Positions 55,316 to 63,341 of a stretch of DNA of 64,000 nt are shown here, one piece after another. The notes under the pieces were generated by a model. It did no database searches. It worked only from the letters and a program-made list of their open reading frames with translations, and was not told where the DNA came from. Source of the DNA: Piscicoccus intestinalis NBRC 104926 (GTDB lineage: Bacteria; Actinomycetota; Actinomycetes; Actinomycetales; Dermatophilaceae); contig NZ_BCNQ01000008.1 in assembly GCF_001515525.1 (NCBI RefSeq), forward strand, positions 1-64,000. The letters run 5' to 3'. Numbering within the stretch: position 1 is the first letter of the stretch; each line of letters opens with the position of its first letter. Position numbers and translations under genes: made by a program.

Positions 55316-56622
55316 TTAGTCGGGAGCAACCGTCGTGGACGCCTTCTCGGCAGCCCCGGTCCGTGCCGCGCGCCGGGCGTACCGCTCGGCGACGAACCCG
55401 GAGCCGAGGCCGTGCAGCAGGAAACTGCCGATGACAGCGACGGTCATCGTCGACAGCGCGAGCATCTGCTCCGCCTCGCCGCTGACGTCGTAGAACGCCA
55501 GCAGCGCGAACACGATCGTCGCGATGCCGCGCGGGCCGAGCAGCGCGACGAGCCACCGATCGGGCCAGGTCAGCGTCGAGCCGAGCAGAGCGCCGAGCAC
55601 GGGCACGATCCGCAGCACGGTGAGCGCGGCGAGCCCGAACACCCACGCCTGCCACGTGGTGAGCCCGATGACGAGCACCGCGCAGACGCCGAGCACGAAC
55701 CACATGACGTAGGAGGCGAGCGCGGCGACGTCTTCGCTGAGCGCGACCTCGCGGTGCGCGACCTCGCCGCGGGCGGCGCGGAAGGCGATGCCGGCGACGA
55801 AGGCCGCGACGAAGCCGTTGCCGTGCGCCAGCGCCGCGAGGGCGTAGGTGAGCAGCGGGATGCACACGACACCGAAGCGCAGGGCGTGGGTCGTCGTCAG
55901 GTCGCGGGCGGCGCACGCCCGCATGAGCAGACCCGCGATGCCGCCGACCGCCGCGCCGACGCCGATCGCGATGAGGGAGGCGGGCACCGCCTCCGAGAGG
56001 GCCGCCTCCGGCGAATTGGCATGCGAGGTGCTGCCGGCGAGGGTGATCGCGAAGACGAAGACGGGGGCGACGAACCCGTCGTTGTAGCCGCTCTCGACGT
56101 TGAGCACGTTGCGCACGCGTTCGGGCAGGCGCTCGTCGCGCAGCACGCCGGCGGCGGGCGCCAGGTCGATCGGCATGACCGCGCAGACGAGCACGAGCAC
56201 GACGGCCGGGGCGACGTTCGGAAGAGCAACAGGCCCAGGGCGAACCCGAGGAACAGACTGACGGGCAGGGCGAGCGCGAGCAGCCGCGCCGCGAGCACCG
56301 GCTCGTGGCCGAGCACGCCGCGGCGGATCTCGAAGGAGTCGACGAACAGGACGAGCGCGAGGATGAGTTCGGCGATGCGTTCGGTGACCGGATTGTTGAG
56401 CACGGTGGTGACGATCGCGAGGTCGACCGTCTCCGGGAGTTGATCACCGCCGCTGGCGACCGCCCCGACCGCGCCCGCCTGCACGGCCAGCCCGGCCAGG
56501 CCGATGATCATGCCGCCGAGCACCATGACCATCGGCGCCGTGATGCGCCAGCGCCCCAGCCGGCCCGCCACCAGCGCCCACGCCAGCAGCACGCCGACGC
56601 AGCACACGATCGCCCACTTCAC
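55316..56622 (-). pseudogene. Frameshifted Na+/H+ antiporter gene (CPA1/NhaP type)
   Basis: The gene would encode a ~435-residue antiporter with ~12 membrane helices. The first part reads to FLGFALGLLLF, then the frame is lost at 56220-56221, and continues as VAPAVVLVLVCAVMPIDLAPAAGVLR in the next frame. A C is missing from the run there; restoring it gives LLLFPNVAPAVVLV. Motifs include FVDSFEIRRG and the transport segment VLNVESGYNDGFVAPVFVF, with the conserved ESGxND. GTG at 56622 follows GGGGGAG. Confidence 0.8.
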
Positions 56623-56720
56623 GCGTTCTCCCCCTCATTCCGGCGCGTACGCGCACTCCGCCGCCCATCATCCGATCCGCCTCTTTCTATAGGGACGGGG
56701 GGCCCGGTGGCGACGCAGGC

Positions 56721-57158
56721 TCAGAGGGATGTCAGGTGCCGCTCCCGCGCGCCGCGCACCAGCCGCAACGGGATCGACCGGTCGAGCGTGACGAGCGTGC
56801 CGTCGCGTGCCACCGCGAGCGCAAGCAAGTAGGCGTCCGTGATCTGGCGAGGCCCAACGAGATGGGTGACGTCCACGACGTCGCCCAGTTGCGCGTCACA
56901 CGGCCAGAACTCGTGTTCGCGCGCGGAGGTCGCCGTCGCCAGCAGTTCAACTGCCTGTCGCGGGCTCACGGCGTTCGGGTACCCGGACGAGCTGATGATC
57001 CGAGCGAAGCCGTTCTGGGTGATCGCGCACGACGCCCATCCGTCGGGGTCGGGTCGCGCCAGCCACTGCTCAAGCCACGCATGAACCCGCTGGTGCGCCT
57101 CGTGGTCGGGGTCGACGAGCGCCAGCCACACGTTGACGTCGAGCAGCGCCCGGGTCAC
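56721..57158 (-). CDS. VapC-type PIN-domain toxin
   Basis: This 145-residue predicted RNase has the PIN signature: N-terminal Asp in LLDVNVWLA (D7), the central acidic residue in the middle helix, ITDAYLLALA, and LVTLDRSIP near the end. VapC toxins cut tRNA or rRNA. It overlaps its antitoxin by 4 bases (GTGA), the classical vapBC order. The vapB promoter palindrome probably controls both. Confidence 0.9.
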   Translation of the reverse strand: MTRALLDVNVWLALVDPDHEAHQRVHAWLEQWLARPDPDGWASCAITQNGFARIISSSGYPNAVSPRQAVELLATATSAREHEFWPCDAQLGDVVDVTHLVGPRQITDAYLLALAVARDGTLVTLDRSIPLRLVRGARERHLTSL

Positions 57159-57385
57159 ACACCCTCCTGCTCGCGGAGTTCCTCGACGGTCGAGTCACTG
57201 ACCGGGCATCCGGAGCCGAGCAGAACCGGAAAGCCGTTTCGGGTCGGGGCCGCTTCGGCGCGGGGGCCCGCCAGCGCCTGCCTCGCGAGGTCCGAGAGCA
57301 CCTGGCCCGCCGTGCGACGCTCTCGACGGGCCCGCTCCTGAACGACGCGCAGGACGTCGTCGTCGATGGTCAGCGTCGTGCGCAT
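57155..57385 (-). CDS. VapB-type ribbon-helix-helix antitoxin
   Basis: This 76-residue protein has an N-terminal ribbon-helix-helix (MRTTLTIDDDVLRVVQERA, RRTAGQVLSDLARQAL), which binds DNA, and a polar C-terminus (NGFPVLLGSGCPVSDSTVEELREQEG) that would wrap the toxin. There is no Shine-Dalgarno; TAGCAT lies 7 bases before the ATG, suggesting a leaderless transcript. A palindrome covers that promoter. Confidence 0.88.
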   Translation of the reverse strand: MRTTLTIDDDVLRVVQERARRERRTAGQVLSDLARQALAGPRAEAAPTRNGFPVLLGSGCPVSDSTVEELREQEGV

Positions 57386-57412
57386 GCATCAGATGCTACG
57401 GCATGTGATGCA
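57385..57412. promoter_or_regulatory. VapBC operator palindrome over the -10 box
   Basis: The 28-bp near-perfect palindrome has arms TGCATCAGATGC and GCATGTGATGCA around TACG, with one mismatch per arm. It covers TAGCAT (57398-57393, minus strand), the likely -10, and touches the start codon. Binding of VapB or VapBC here would block its own transcription. Confidence 0.7.
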
Positions 57413-57440
57413 GTTCAGGTCGGTCAGTCACCGGCCCTCT

Positions 57441-57517
57441 ACGTCCGTGAGGACTGCGGGTCACGGTCGGAGCTGCGGCACGAACAGCAGTTCTGGCCGC
57501 GCAGTTCTCACGGACGT
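57441..57517. repeat. Dispersed palindromic element, family B, copy 2 (77 bp)
   Basis: Outer arms 57441-57458 and 57500-57517 are 18 bases with one mismatch, and inner segments around GGAGCTGC and GCAGTTCTGG form a second partly G-T-paired stem. The AGAACTGC core is shared with copy 1. It lies 12 bases after the stop of the E2 gene on the minus strand, so it may terminate that operon. Confidence 0.75.
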
Positions 57518-57528
57518 TGGGGCGTGGG

Positions 57529-58944
57529 TCAGGCCCAGAGGAGGGCGCGGGCGGGATCCTGCAGGATGGCGGCGATGTCGGACAGGAAGCGGGAGCCGAG
57601 GTCACCGTCGATGAGGCGGTGGTCGAAGCTCAGCGCGAGTTGGGTGACCCAGCGCGGCTCGATCCGCTCCTGCGCGCCCGACCCCACGACCCATGGCATG
57701 CGGCGGACCGCGCCGAACGCGAGGATCGCCGACTCCCCGGGGTTGATGATCGGGGTGCCGGTGTCGACGCCGAAGACGCCGACGTTGGTGATCGTGATCG
57801 TGCCGCCGGACATGTCCGCCGGTTGCGTGCGGCCCGCGCGGGCCGTCTCCACGAGCACGGTCAGCGCGTCGGCCAGCTCGCGCAGCGACATCGCGTCGGC
57901 GTCCTTGACGTTCGGCACGATGAGCCCGCGCGGGGTGGCCGCGGCGATGCCGAGATTGACGTAGTTCTTCAGCACGATGCTCGCCTGGTCGCCCGCCTCC
58001 TCCCAGGTCGCGTTGACGCCGGGGTTGCGGCGGCACGCGAGCAGCAGCGCCTTGGCGACGAGTAGGAGCGGCGTCACCTTGACGTCGCGGAACTCCCGGT
58101 CGGCCTTGAGCCGGTCGAGCAGCTCCATCGAGGCGGTCATGTCGATCGTCACGAACTCCGTGACGTGCGGGGCGCCGAACGCCGAGCCGGTCATGGCCGC
58201 GGCGGTCATCTTGCGCACGCCCTTGACCGTGATGCGCTCCTCTCGTGCCACGCTCGTGCGAGTGGAGTCGGTGCCGCCGGACGCAAGGTGGGCGTCGACG
58301 TCGGCGCGGTCGATGATGCCGCCCTCGCCGGAGCCGGTGACCTCCGCGAGGTCGACCCCCTGATCCTTGGCGTACTTGCGCACCGGCGGCTTGGCCAGCG
58401 GGCGGGCAGGGCCGCTAACAGGGCCGCTACCGGCGCCATCGGCCGAGGCGGCCACGCCCGGCGCCCGGTTCTTGCGCGCCCGCCGCGTGGTGGACCCGCC
58501 GATCGCGCCGTAGCCGACGAGGTTCGGGGTGCGCCCCGAGGAGCCCGAGGAGCCCGAGCCGTCGGTGTCACCGGCTCCGGCATCGTCGGCAGCACCGGCC
58601 CAACCATCCGGGGTCGACGGTGAATCGGCTTGGGCCGGTGCGGGCTCGGGCTCCTCGGGAGCCGGGTCGGGGGCCTGCGCGGGGGCCGGCTCGTCGTCGA
58701 CCCCGGCGACCTCGATGGTGATGATCGGCGCGCCGACGGGCACCTCCTGGCCCTCGGCGACGAGCAGCTCCCCGACGGTGCCCTCCCACGGAATCGGCAG
58801 CTCGACGAGCGACTTGCTCGTCTCGATCTCGACGACGACGTCGTTGACCTTCACCGCGTCGCCGGGTTTGACCATCCACGTAACGATCTCGGCCTCGGTC
58901 AGGCCCTCGCCGGGGTCGGGCAGGTTGAACGTCTTGAGTCCCAT
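57529..58944 (-). CDS. bkdC: Branched-chain 2-oxo acid dehydrogenase E2 (dihydrolipoyl acyltransferase)
   Basis: E2 is the acyltransferase core of the complex. One lipoyl domain (residues ~1-80) carries the lipoylated K44 in ETSKSL. A Pro/Ala/Glu/Ser-rich linker follows, then the E1/E3-binding domain KPPVRKYAKDQGVDLAEVTGSGEGG (~190-225) and the catalytic domain with SFDHRLIDGDLG. ATG at 58944 is chosen since AGGGGAG lies 5 bases before it; GTG at 58950 overlaps that site. No E3 (dihydrolipoyl dehydrogenase) gene is in the window. Confidence 0.92.
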   Translation of the reverse strand: MGLKTFNLPDPGEGLTEAEIVTWMVKPGDAVKVNDVVVEIETSKSLVELPIPWEGTVGELLVAEGQEVPVGAPIITIEVAGVDDEPAPAQAPDPAPEEPEPAPAQADSPSTPDGWAGAADDAGAGDTDGSGSSGSSGRTPNLVGYGAIGGSTTRRARKNRAPGVAASADGAGSGPVSGPARPLAKPPVRKYAKDQGVDLAEVTGSGEGGIIDRADVDAHLASGGTDSTRTSVAREERITVKGVRKMTAAAMTGSAFGAPHVTEFVTIDMTASMELLDRLKADREFRDVKVTPLLLVAKALLLACRRNPGVNATWEEAGDQASIVLKNYVNLGIAAATPRGLIVPNVKDADAMSLRELADALTVLVETARAGRTQPADMSGGTITITNVGVFGVDTGTPIINPGESAILAFGAVRRMPWVVGSGAQERIEPRWVTQLALSFDHRLIDGDLGSRFLSDIAAILQDPARALLWA

Positions 58945-58957
58945 GTCCACTCCCCTC

Positions 58958-59938
58958 TCAGTAGGCCAGCGCCCGGTCGACGCCGTCGAGCACCCGGTCG
59001 AGGTCGGGCAGGAAGTCCTCTTCGAGCTTGCTCGGCGGGTACGGGATCGAATAGCCGGTGACGCGGATGACCGGCGCCTCCAGGTGGTAGAAGCACTCGG
59101 TCATCGCCTGCGCGGCGATCTCCGCGCCGAAGCCCATGAAGCTGCTGGCCTCGTGCACGACGACGAGCCGGCCGGTCTTCTTCGCCGACGCGAACAACGT
59201 CTCGGTGTCGAGCGGGTTGAGCCCGCGCAGGTCGACGACCTCGAGCGAGCGACCCTCGGTCGCGGCCGCCTCCGCGGCCTGCAGGCACGTCTTGACCATC
59301 GGCCCGTAGCAGGCGAGCGTCGCGTCGGTGCCCTCCCGCACGACCACCGCCTCGTACAGCGACCGCGATGCCGCTGTGGCGGTTTCGTCGACCTCCATGC
59401 GTTCGTGGTAGCGCCGCTTGGGCTCGAAGAAGATCACCGGGTCGTCGGTGGCGATCGCCTGCTGGATCATCCAGTAGGAGTCTTCGGCGTTGCTGCAGGC
59501 GACGATCTTCAGGCCCGCGCTGTGCAGGAAGTATGCCTCGTTGCTCTCGCTGTGGTGCTCGACCGCGCCGATGCCGCCGCCGCACGGGATGCGGATGACC
59601 ATCGGCAGGCGCACCTTGCCGAGCGAGCGCGCGTACATCTTCGCGACCTGGCTGGTGATGTGGTCGAACGCCGGGTAGACGAACCCATCGAACTGGATCT
59701 CGACGACCGGGCGGTAGCCGCGCAGGGCGAGCCCGATCGCGGTGCCGACGATGCCCGACTCCGCGAGCGGGGTGTCGATGACCCGGTCTTCGCCGAAGTC
59801 CTTCTGCAGCCCCTCGGTGACGCGGAAGACGCCGCCGAGCCGGCCCACGTCCTCGCCCATGACGAGCACCTTCGGGTCGTCCTCCATCGCGCGGCGCAGC
59901 CCCGCGGTGATGCCCTTGGCCAGCGTGAGACGCGTCAT
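58958..59938 (-). CDS. bkdB: 2-oxo acid dehydrogenase E1 beta subunit
   Basis: This 326-residue subunit pairs with E1 alpha to form the TPP-dependent E1. Motifs include VMGEDVGRLGGVFRVTEGL, DTPLAESGIVGTAIGLALRG, EIQFDGFVYPAFDHI and GVTGY-like RVTGYSIPYPPSKLEEDFLP. The branched-chain type is favoured by the sequence and by similarity in layout to mycobacterial bkdABC; pyruvate remains possible. It overlaps E1 alpha (ATGA) and E2 follows 13 bases later. Confidence 0.93.
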   Translation of the reverse strand: MTRLTLAKGITAGLRRAMEDDPKVLVMGEDVGRLGGVFRVTEGLQKDFGEDRVIDTPLAESGIVGTAIGLALRGYRPVVEIQFDGFVYPAFDHITSQVAKMYARSLGKVRLPMVIRIPCGGGIGAVEHHSESNEAYFLHSAGLKIVACSNAEDSYWMIQQAIATDDPVIFFEPKRRYHERMEVDETATAASRSLYEAVVVREGTDATLACYGPMVKTCLQAAEAAATEGRSLEVVDLRGLNPLDTETLFASAKKTGRLVVVHEASSFMGFGAEIAAQAMTECFYHLEAPVIRVTGYSIPYPPSKLEEDFLPDLDRVLDGVDRALAY

Positions 59939-61185
59939 CGGGCCACCCCCTCGCCCGCCGTGTCAGCGTCGGCGTCGGCGAAACCGGCCTGATATTCGAC
60001 GAATTCGTCGCGCTCACGGGCCAGGCCCGGGTGCTCCTCGACGTAGACGTGGTTGAAGAGGTTCTCCCGTGGCGGGTCGGGCATCTCCTCGCAGGCCTTG
60101 CGGATGCGCGCGGCGAGCGCGTCGGCCTCCGCGTCGACCTCGTCGAAGAACTCCTGCTTGGTGTCGTGCAGGCTCAGCAGGAAGGCCTTGAGCCGGTACA
60201 GCGGGTCGCGCTCGCCCCACAGGTCGACCTCGGCGGAGTCGCGGTACTTCGTCGGGTCGTCGGAGGTGGTGTGCGCACCCATCCGGTACGTGAACGCCTC
60301 GATGAGGAAGGGGCCCTGGCCGCTGCGGGCGTGCTCGAGCGCGTGCATGCCGACCGCGTAGCAGGCCAGCACGTCGTTGCCGTCGACGCGCACACCGGGG
60401 AAGCCGAAGCCGCGGGCGCGTTGGTAGAGCGGGATGCGGCTCTGCCGCTCGTTGGGCTCGCTGATCGCCCACTGGTTGTTCTGACAGAAGAACACAATCG
60501 GACTCTGGTTGACCGCGGCGAAGACGAACGACTCGTTGATGTCGCCCTGGCTCGTGGCACCGTCTCCGAAGAAGGTGACCACCGCGGTGTCGCGCGCGGG
60601 ATCGCCGGTGCCGTACGCGCCGTCGCGCTGCACGCCCATCGCGTAGCCGACCGCGTGCAGGGCCTGGTTGCCGATGACGATCGTGTAGAGGTGGAAGTTC
60701 TTCTCCGCCGGGTCCCAGGCGCCGTTGTCGACGCCGCGGAACATCGCGAGCAGGTGCAGCGGGTCGACGCCGCGACACCACGCGACGCCGTGTTCGCGAT
60801 AGCTGGGAAAGGCGTAGTCGTGCGGTTGCATCGCGCGCCCGATACCGATCTGCGCGGCCTCCTGGCCGAGCAGGCCGGGCCACAGCCCGAGCTGCCCCTG
60901 CCGCTGCAGCGCGGTGGCCTCCTTGTCGAAGCGGCGCACGAGCGCCATGTCGCGGTAGAGGTATTGGCCGTCGTCCTCGGTGAGGGCATCGACGTACGGG
61001 TCGTAGGGGAGGTTGACCTCGTTGCGGATGCGCCGCCCGTCCTTGTCGATGAACCGGATCGTCTCCGGCCCACCGTCGAGCATGATCTTGGGCCGCCCGA
61101 TGACGCTCTCGTGGTGATCCACGCCGAACGCGTCAGCGGCCTTGCGTGCCACGGCCTCGTGGCTGACGACATCGTTGTCGCTCAC
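59935..61185 (-). CDS. bkdA: 2-oxo acid dehydrogenase E1 alpha subunit
   Basis: This 416-residue subunit holds the TPP motif GDGATSQGDINESFVFAAVNQSP-to-QNNQ. Family parts LPYDPYVDALTEDD-QYLYRDMALVRRFD and TYRMGAHTTSDDPTKYR match BCKDH/PDH E1 alpha. The start GTG at 61185 is preferred since GAAGGAG lies 5 bases before it; ATG at 61203 would add six residues. It is the first gene of the minus-strand operon bkdA-B-C, which supplies branched-chain acyl-CoA for fatty acids or valine/leucine breakdown. Confidence 0.92.
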   Translation of the reverse strand: MSDNDVVSHEAVARKAADAFGVDHHESVIGRPKIMLDGGPETIRFIDKDGRRIRNEVNLPYDPYVDALTEDDGQYLYRDMALVRRFDKEATALQRQGQLGLWPGLLGQEAAQIGIGRAMQPHDYAFPSYREHGVAWCRGVDPLHLLAMFRGVDNGAWDPAEKNFHLYTIVIGNQALHAVGYAMGVQRDGAYGTGDPARDTAVVTFFGDGATSQGDINESFVFAAVNQSPIVFFCQNNQWAISEPNERQSRIPLYQRARGFGFPGVRVDGNDVLACYAVGMHALEHARSGQGPFLIEAFTYRMGAHTTSDDPTKYRDSAEVDLWGERDPLYRLKAFLLSLHDTKQEFFDEVDAEADALAARIRKACEEMPDPPRENLFNHVYVEEHPGLARERDEFVEYQAGFADADADTAGEGVAR

Positions 61186-61509
61186 GACTTCTCCTTCACT
61201 CATCGCACGCCCGGGATCGCCGGAGCCGGTGCGTTGTCGGTGACGCGACCCGCGCCGAGCCAGGTGTGCCGGAGCCGGGTCGTGGCCTCCGGTTCCGTCG
61301 TGGCGGGTACGCGGAGGTCCCCCCACAGTACCGTCTCCGCGCCCCCTTGCCGACCCCCAGATTCGGCCCGTTAGCTCGGCCCCCCCAGACGGCTGAAGGC
61401 TGCCCTGTCGGTCGAGGGCTCGTACTCCAGCCCTGGCCCTCGACCGAAAGGGCAGCCTTCGGCCGGGAAGTTTGCGCCCAGGAAGAGGGCGGGGAGAGGG
61501 AGGTGGCGG
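61186..61509. other. Divergent intergenic region of bkdA and dhaK with palindromic element
   Basis: No gene is seen in these 324 bases. They hold the promoters of two divergent operons and, near the dhaK side, family A copy 2 (61391-61464). Confidence 0.55.
61391..61464. repeat. Dispersed palindromic element, family A, copy 2 (74 bp)
   Basis: Arms of 30 bases (61391-61420 and 61435-61464, 3 mismatches) flank a 14-base loop, the same layout as copy 1 at 44525-44598. The right arm is nearly identical to that of copy 1 while loops differ. It lies between divergent operons, so it cannot serve as a simple terminator of either. Confidence 0.85.
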
Positions 61510-62535
61510 TTGACTGGGGGGATGAAGAAGCTCATCAACGACGCCGGTTCCGTGGTCGCCGACGCGCTGCGGGGCGTCGCCGCCGCGCACCCCGATCGGC
61601 TGCGGGTCGACCTGGAGCACCGGATCGTCTACCGCGCCGGCGCGCCCGTGCGGGGCAAGGTGGGCCTGGTCTCCGGAGGCGGGTCGGGCCACGAACCCCT
61701 GCACGGCGGCTTCGTCGGGCCCGGGATGCTCGACGCCGCCTGCGCCGGCGAGGTGTTCACCTCCCCCGTGCCCGAGCAAATGCAGGTCGCCACCGAGGCC
61801 GTCGACGGCGGCGCCGGCGTGCTCCACATTGTCAAGAACTACACCGGCGACGTCATGAACTTCGAGATGGCCGCCGAGCTGGCCGCCGAATCCGACATCC
61901 GCGTGGAGACGGTGATCACCGACGACGACGTAGCCGTCACCGACTCCCTCTACACGGCCGGACGCCGCGGCGTCGGCGTCACCGTGCTGCTGGAGAAGCT
62001 CGTCGGCGCCGCCGCCGAGGAGGGCCGCGACCTCGACGCGCTGGTCTGGCTGGCCCGCCGGATCAACGGCCACGGCCGCTCGATGGGGCTCGCGCTCACG
62101 TCGTGCACCGTGCCCGCCGCCGGACGGCCCACGTTCGACCTCGGCGAGGCGGAGTTCGAACTCGGCATCGGCATCCACGGGGAGCCGGGCCGCGAACGCC
62201 GACCGCTCGCGCCCGCCCGGGAACTCGCGGCCATGCTCGTCGAGCCGGTGCTCACCGACCTCTCCGGGCAAGCCTCCGGCTCCGGAGTCGGCGACGCGAT
62301 CGTCATGCTCAACGGCATGGGCGGCACCCCCCTGCTCGAGCTGTACCTCATGTACGGCGAGGTCGCGGCGATCCTCGAGAAGTCCGGGGTGCGGGTCGCA
62401 CGCTGCCTCGTCGGCAACTACATCACCTCCCTGGAGATGGCCGGCTGCTCGCTGACCGTGCTGCGCGCCGACGACGAACTCGTGCGGCTGTGGGACGCCC
62501 CGGTGAACACCCCGGGCCTGCGGTGGGGCTGCTGA
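61510..62535 (+). CDS. dhaK: Dihydroxyacetone kinase subunit DhaK
   Basis: DhaK binds dihydroxyacetone covalently for phosphorylation by DhaL-ADP/ATP. Key motifs: KKLINDAGSVVADAL, LVSGGGSGHEPLHGGFVG, GEVFTSP, and the substrate-binding His (H223, counted from the TTG) in GIGIHGEPG. Length ~340 is slightly longer than typical (~330). TTG at 61510 has GGGAGG 6 bases upstream; the in-frame ATG at 61522 lacks a spaced Shine-Dalgarno but matches most homologues' start. The stop overlaps the dhaL start. Confidence 0.93.
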   Translation: MTGGMKKLINDAGSVVADALRGVAAAHPDRLRVDLEHRIVYRAGAPVRGKVGLVSGGGSGHEPLHGGFVGPGMLDAACAGEVFTSPVPEQMQVATEAVDGGAGVLHIVKNYTGDVMNFEMAAELAAESDIRVETVITDDDVAVTDSLYTAGRRGVGVTVLLEKLVGAAAEEGRDLDALVWLARRINGHGRSMGLALTSCTVPAAGRPTFDLGEAEFELGIGIHGEPGRERRPLAPARELAAMLVEPVLTDLSGQASGSGVGDAIVMLNGMGGTPLLELYLMYGEVAAILEKSGVRVARCLVGNYITSLEMAGCSLTVLRADDELVRLWDAPVNTPGLRWGC

Positions 62536-63164
62536 TGGCCGCCCTCTCGCCCGCCGTCGCGGCTGCGTGGCTCGCGGACTACGCGCAGGTCGTCGCGCAG
62601 AACGCCGACCTGCTCACCGATCTCGACCGGCGCATCGGCGACGCCGACCACGGCTCGAACATGCACCGCGGCATGAGCGCCGTCGCCGCGCTGGCCGCCG
62701 ACGACTTCGACGACGCCGCGGCGCTGCTGAAGAAGGCGGGCATGACGCTGGTGAACACCGTTGGCGGGGCGTCCGGGCCGCTGTACGGCACGTTCTTCCT
62801 GCGCCTGGCCAAGGCGCTGCCGGCGGACGGCGACATCGACGCCGCGCAATGGGGCACCGCGCTGCGGGCCGGTCTGCAGGGCATCATCGACCGCGGCAAG
62901 GCCAGCGTCGGTGACAAGACGATGGTCGACGCCCTGACCCCCGCGCTGGAGGCGTACGACGCCGCGGTCGCGGACGGGGCCGACGTGGCGGCGGCGCTGC
63001 GGGCCGCCGCCGACGGTGCCGCGCGGGGTCGGGACGCGACGATCGACCTCGTCGCTCGCAAGGGCCGGGCCTCCTACCTGGGCGAACGCAGCCGGGGCAC
63101 CCAGGACCCGGGCGCCACGAGCCTGACGATGCTCCTCGACAGCGCCGCCCGCACGCTGGGGTGA
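62535..63164 (+). CDS. dhaL: Dihydroxyacetone kinase subunit DhaL
   Basis: DhaL carries tightly bound ADP that is rephosphorylated by DhaM and passes phosphate to dihydroxyacetone. The 209-residue protein has DRRIGDADHGSNMHRGM (Mg-binding Asp), NTVGGASGPLYGTFF, KASVGDKTMVDAL and the RSRGTQDPGATS end. Start ATG at 62535 overlaps dhaK stop by one base (TGATG). Confidence 0.95.
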   Translation: MAALSPAVAAAWLADYAQVVAQNADLLTDLDRRIGDADHGSNMHRGMSAVAALAADDFDDAAALLKKAGMTLVNTVGGASGPLYGTFFLRLAKALPADGDIDAAQWGTALRAGLQGIIDRGKASVGDKTMVDALTPALEAYDAAVADGADVAAALRAAADGAARGRDATIDLVARKGRASYLGERSRGTQDPGATSLTMLLDSAARTLG

Positions 63165-63172
63165 GGCGCCGG

Positions 63173-63291
63173 GGATTCGCCATATCGACGATCGCGATGG
63201 CGCCACCGGCCGCGCCTGCCACCGGAAAGCGCAGGTCAGAGCGTCGGGGCCAGGATCGGCCCCGGATCGCGATAGTCGATATGGCGAAACC
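63173..63291. repeat. Dispersed palindromic element, family C, copy 2 (119 bp)
   Basis: Arms of 24 bases (63173-63196 and 63268-63291, 2 mismatches) enclose 71 bases. Arms are near-identical to those of copy 1 at 29904-30021; the interior, containing GACCTGCGCTTTC, is inverted relative to it. It fills most of the 177-base gap between dhaL and dhaM. Confidence 0.8.
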
Positions 63292-63341
63292 TTCGGCGAG
63301 AGGTCAGTAGGGTCGGTGCGCGAACGATGGAAGGGGACCGC

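Noticed and set aside
54126-56447. A 773-residue minus-strand frame across the AlkZ-like and antiporter genes
   Set aside because: It joins fragments of two frameshifted genes with out-of-frame sequence between them; family motifs in it are separated by nonsense.
59935-62271. A 778-residue version of the E1 alpha protein
   Set aside because: The extra N-terminal 360 residues are antisense to dhaK and include the palindromic element; the GTG at 61185 has a good ribosome binding site.
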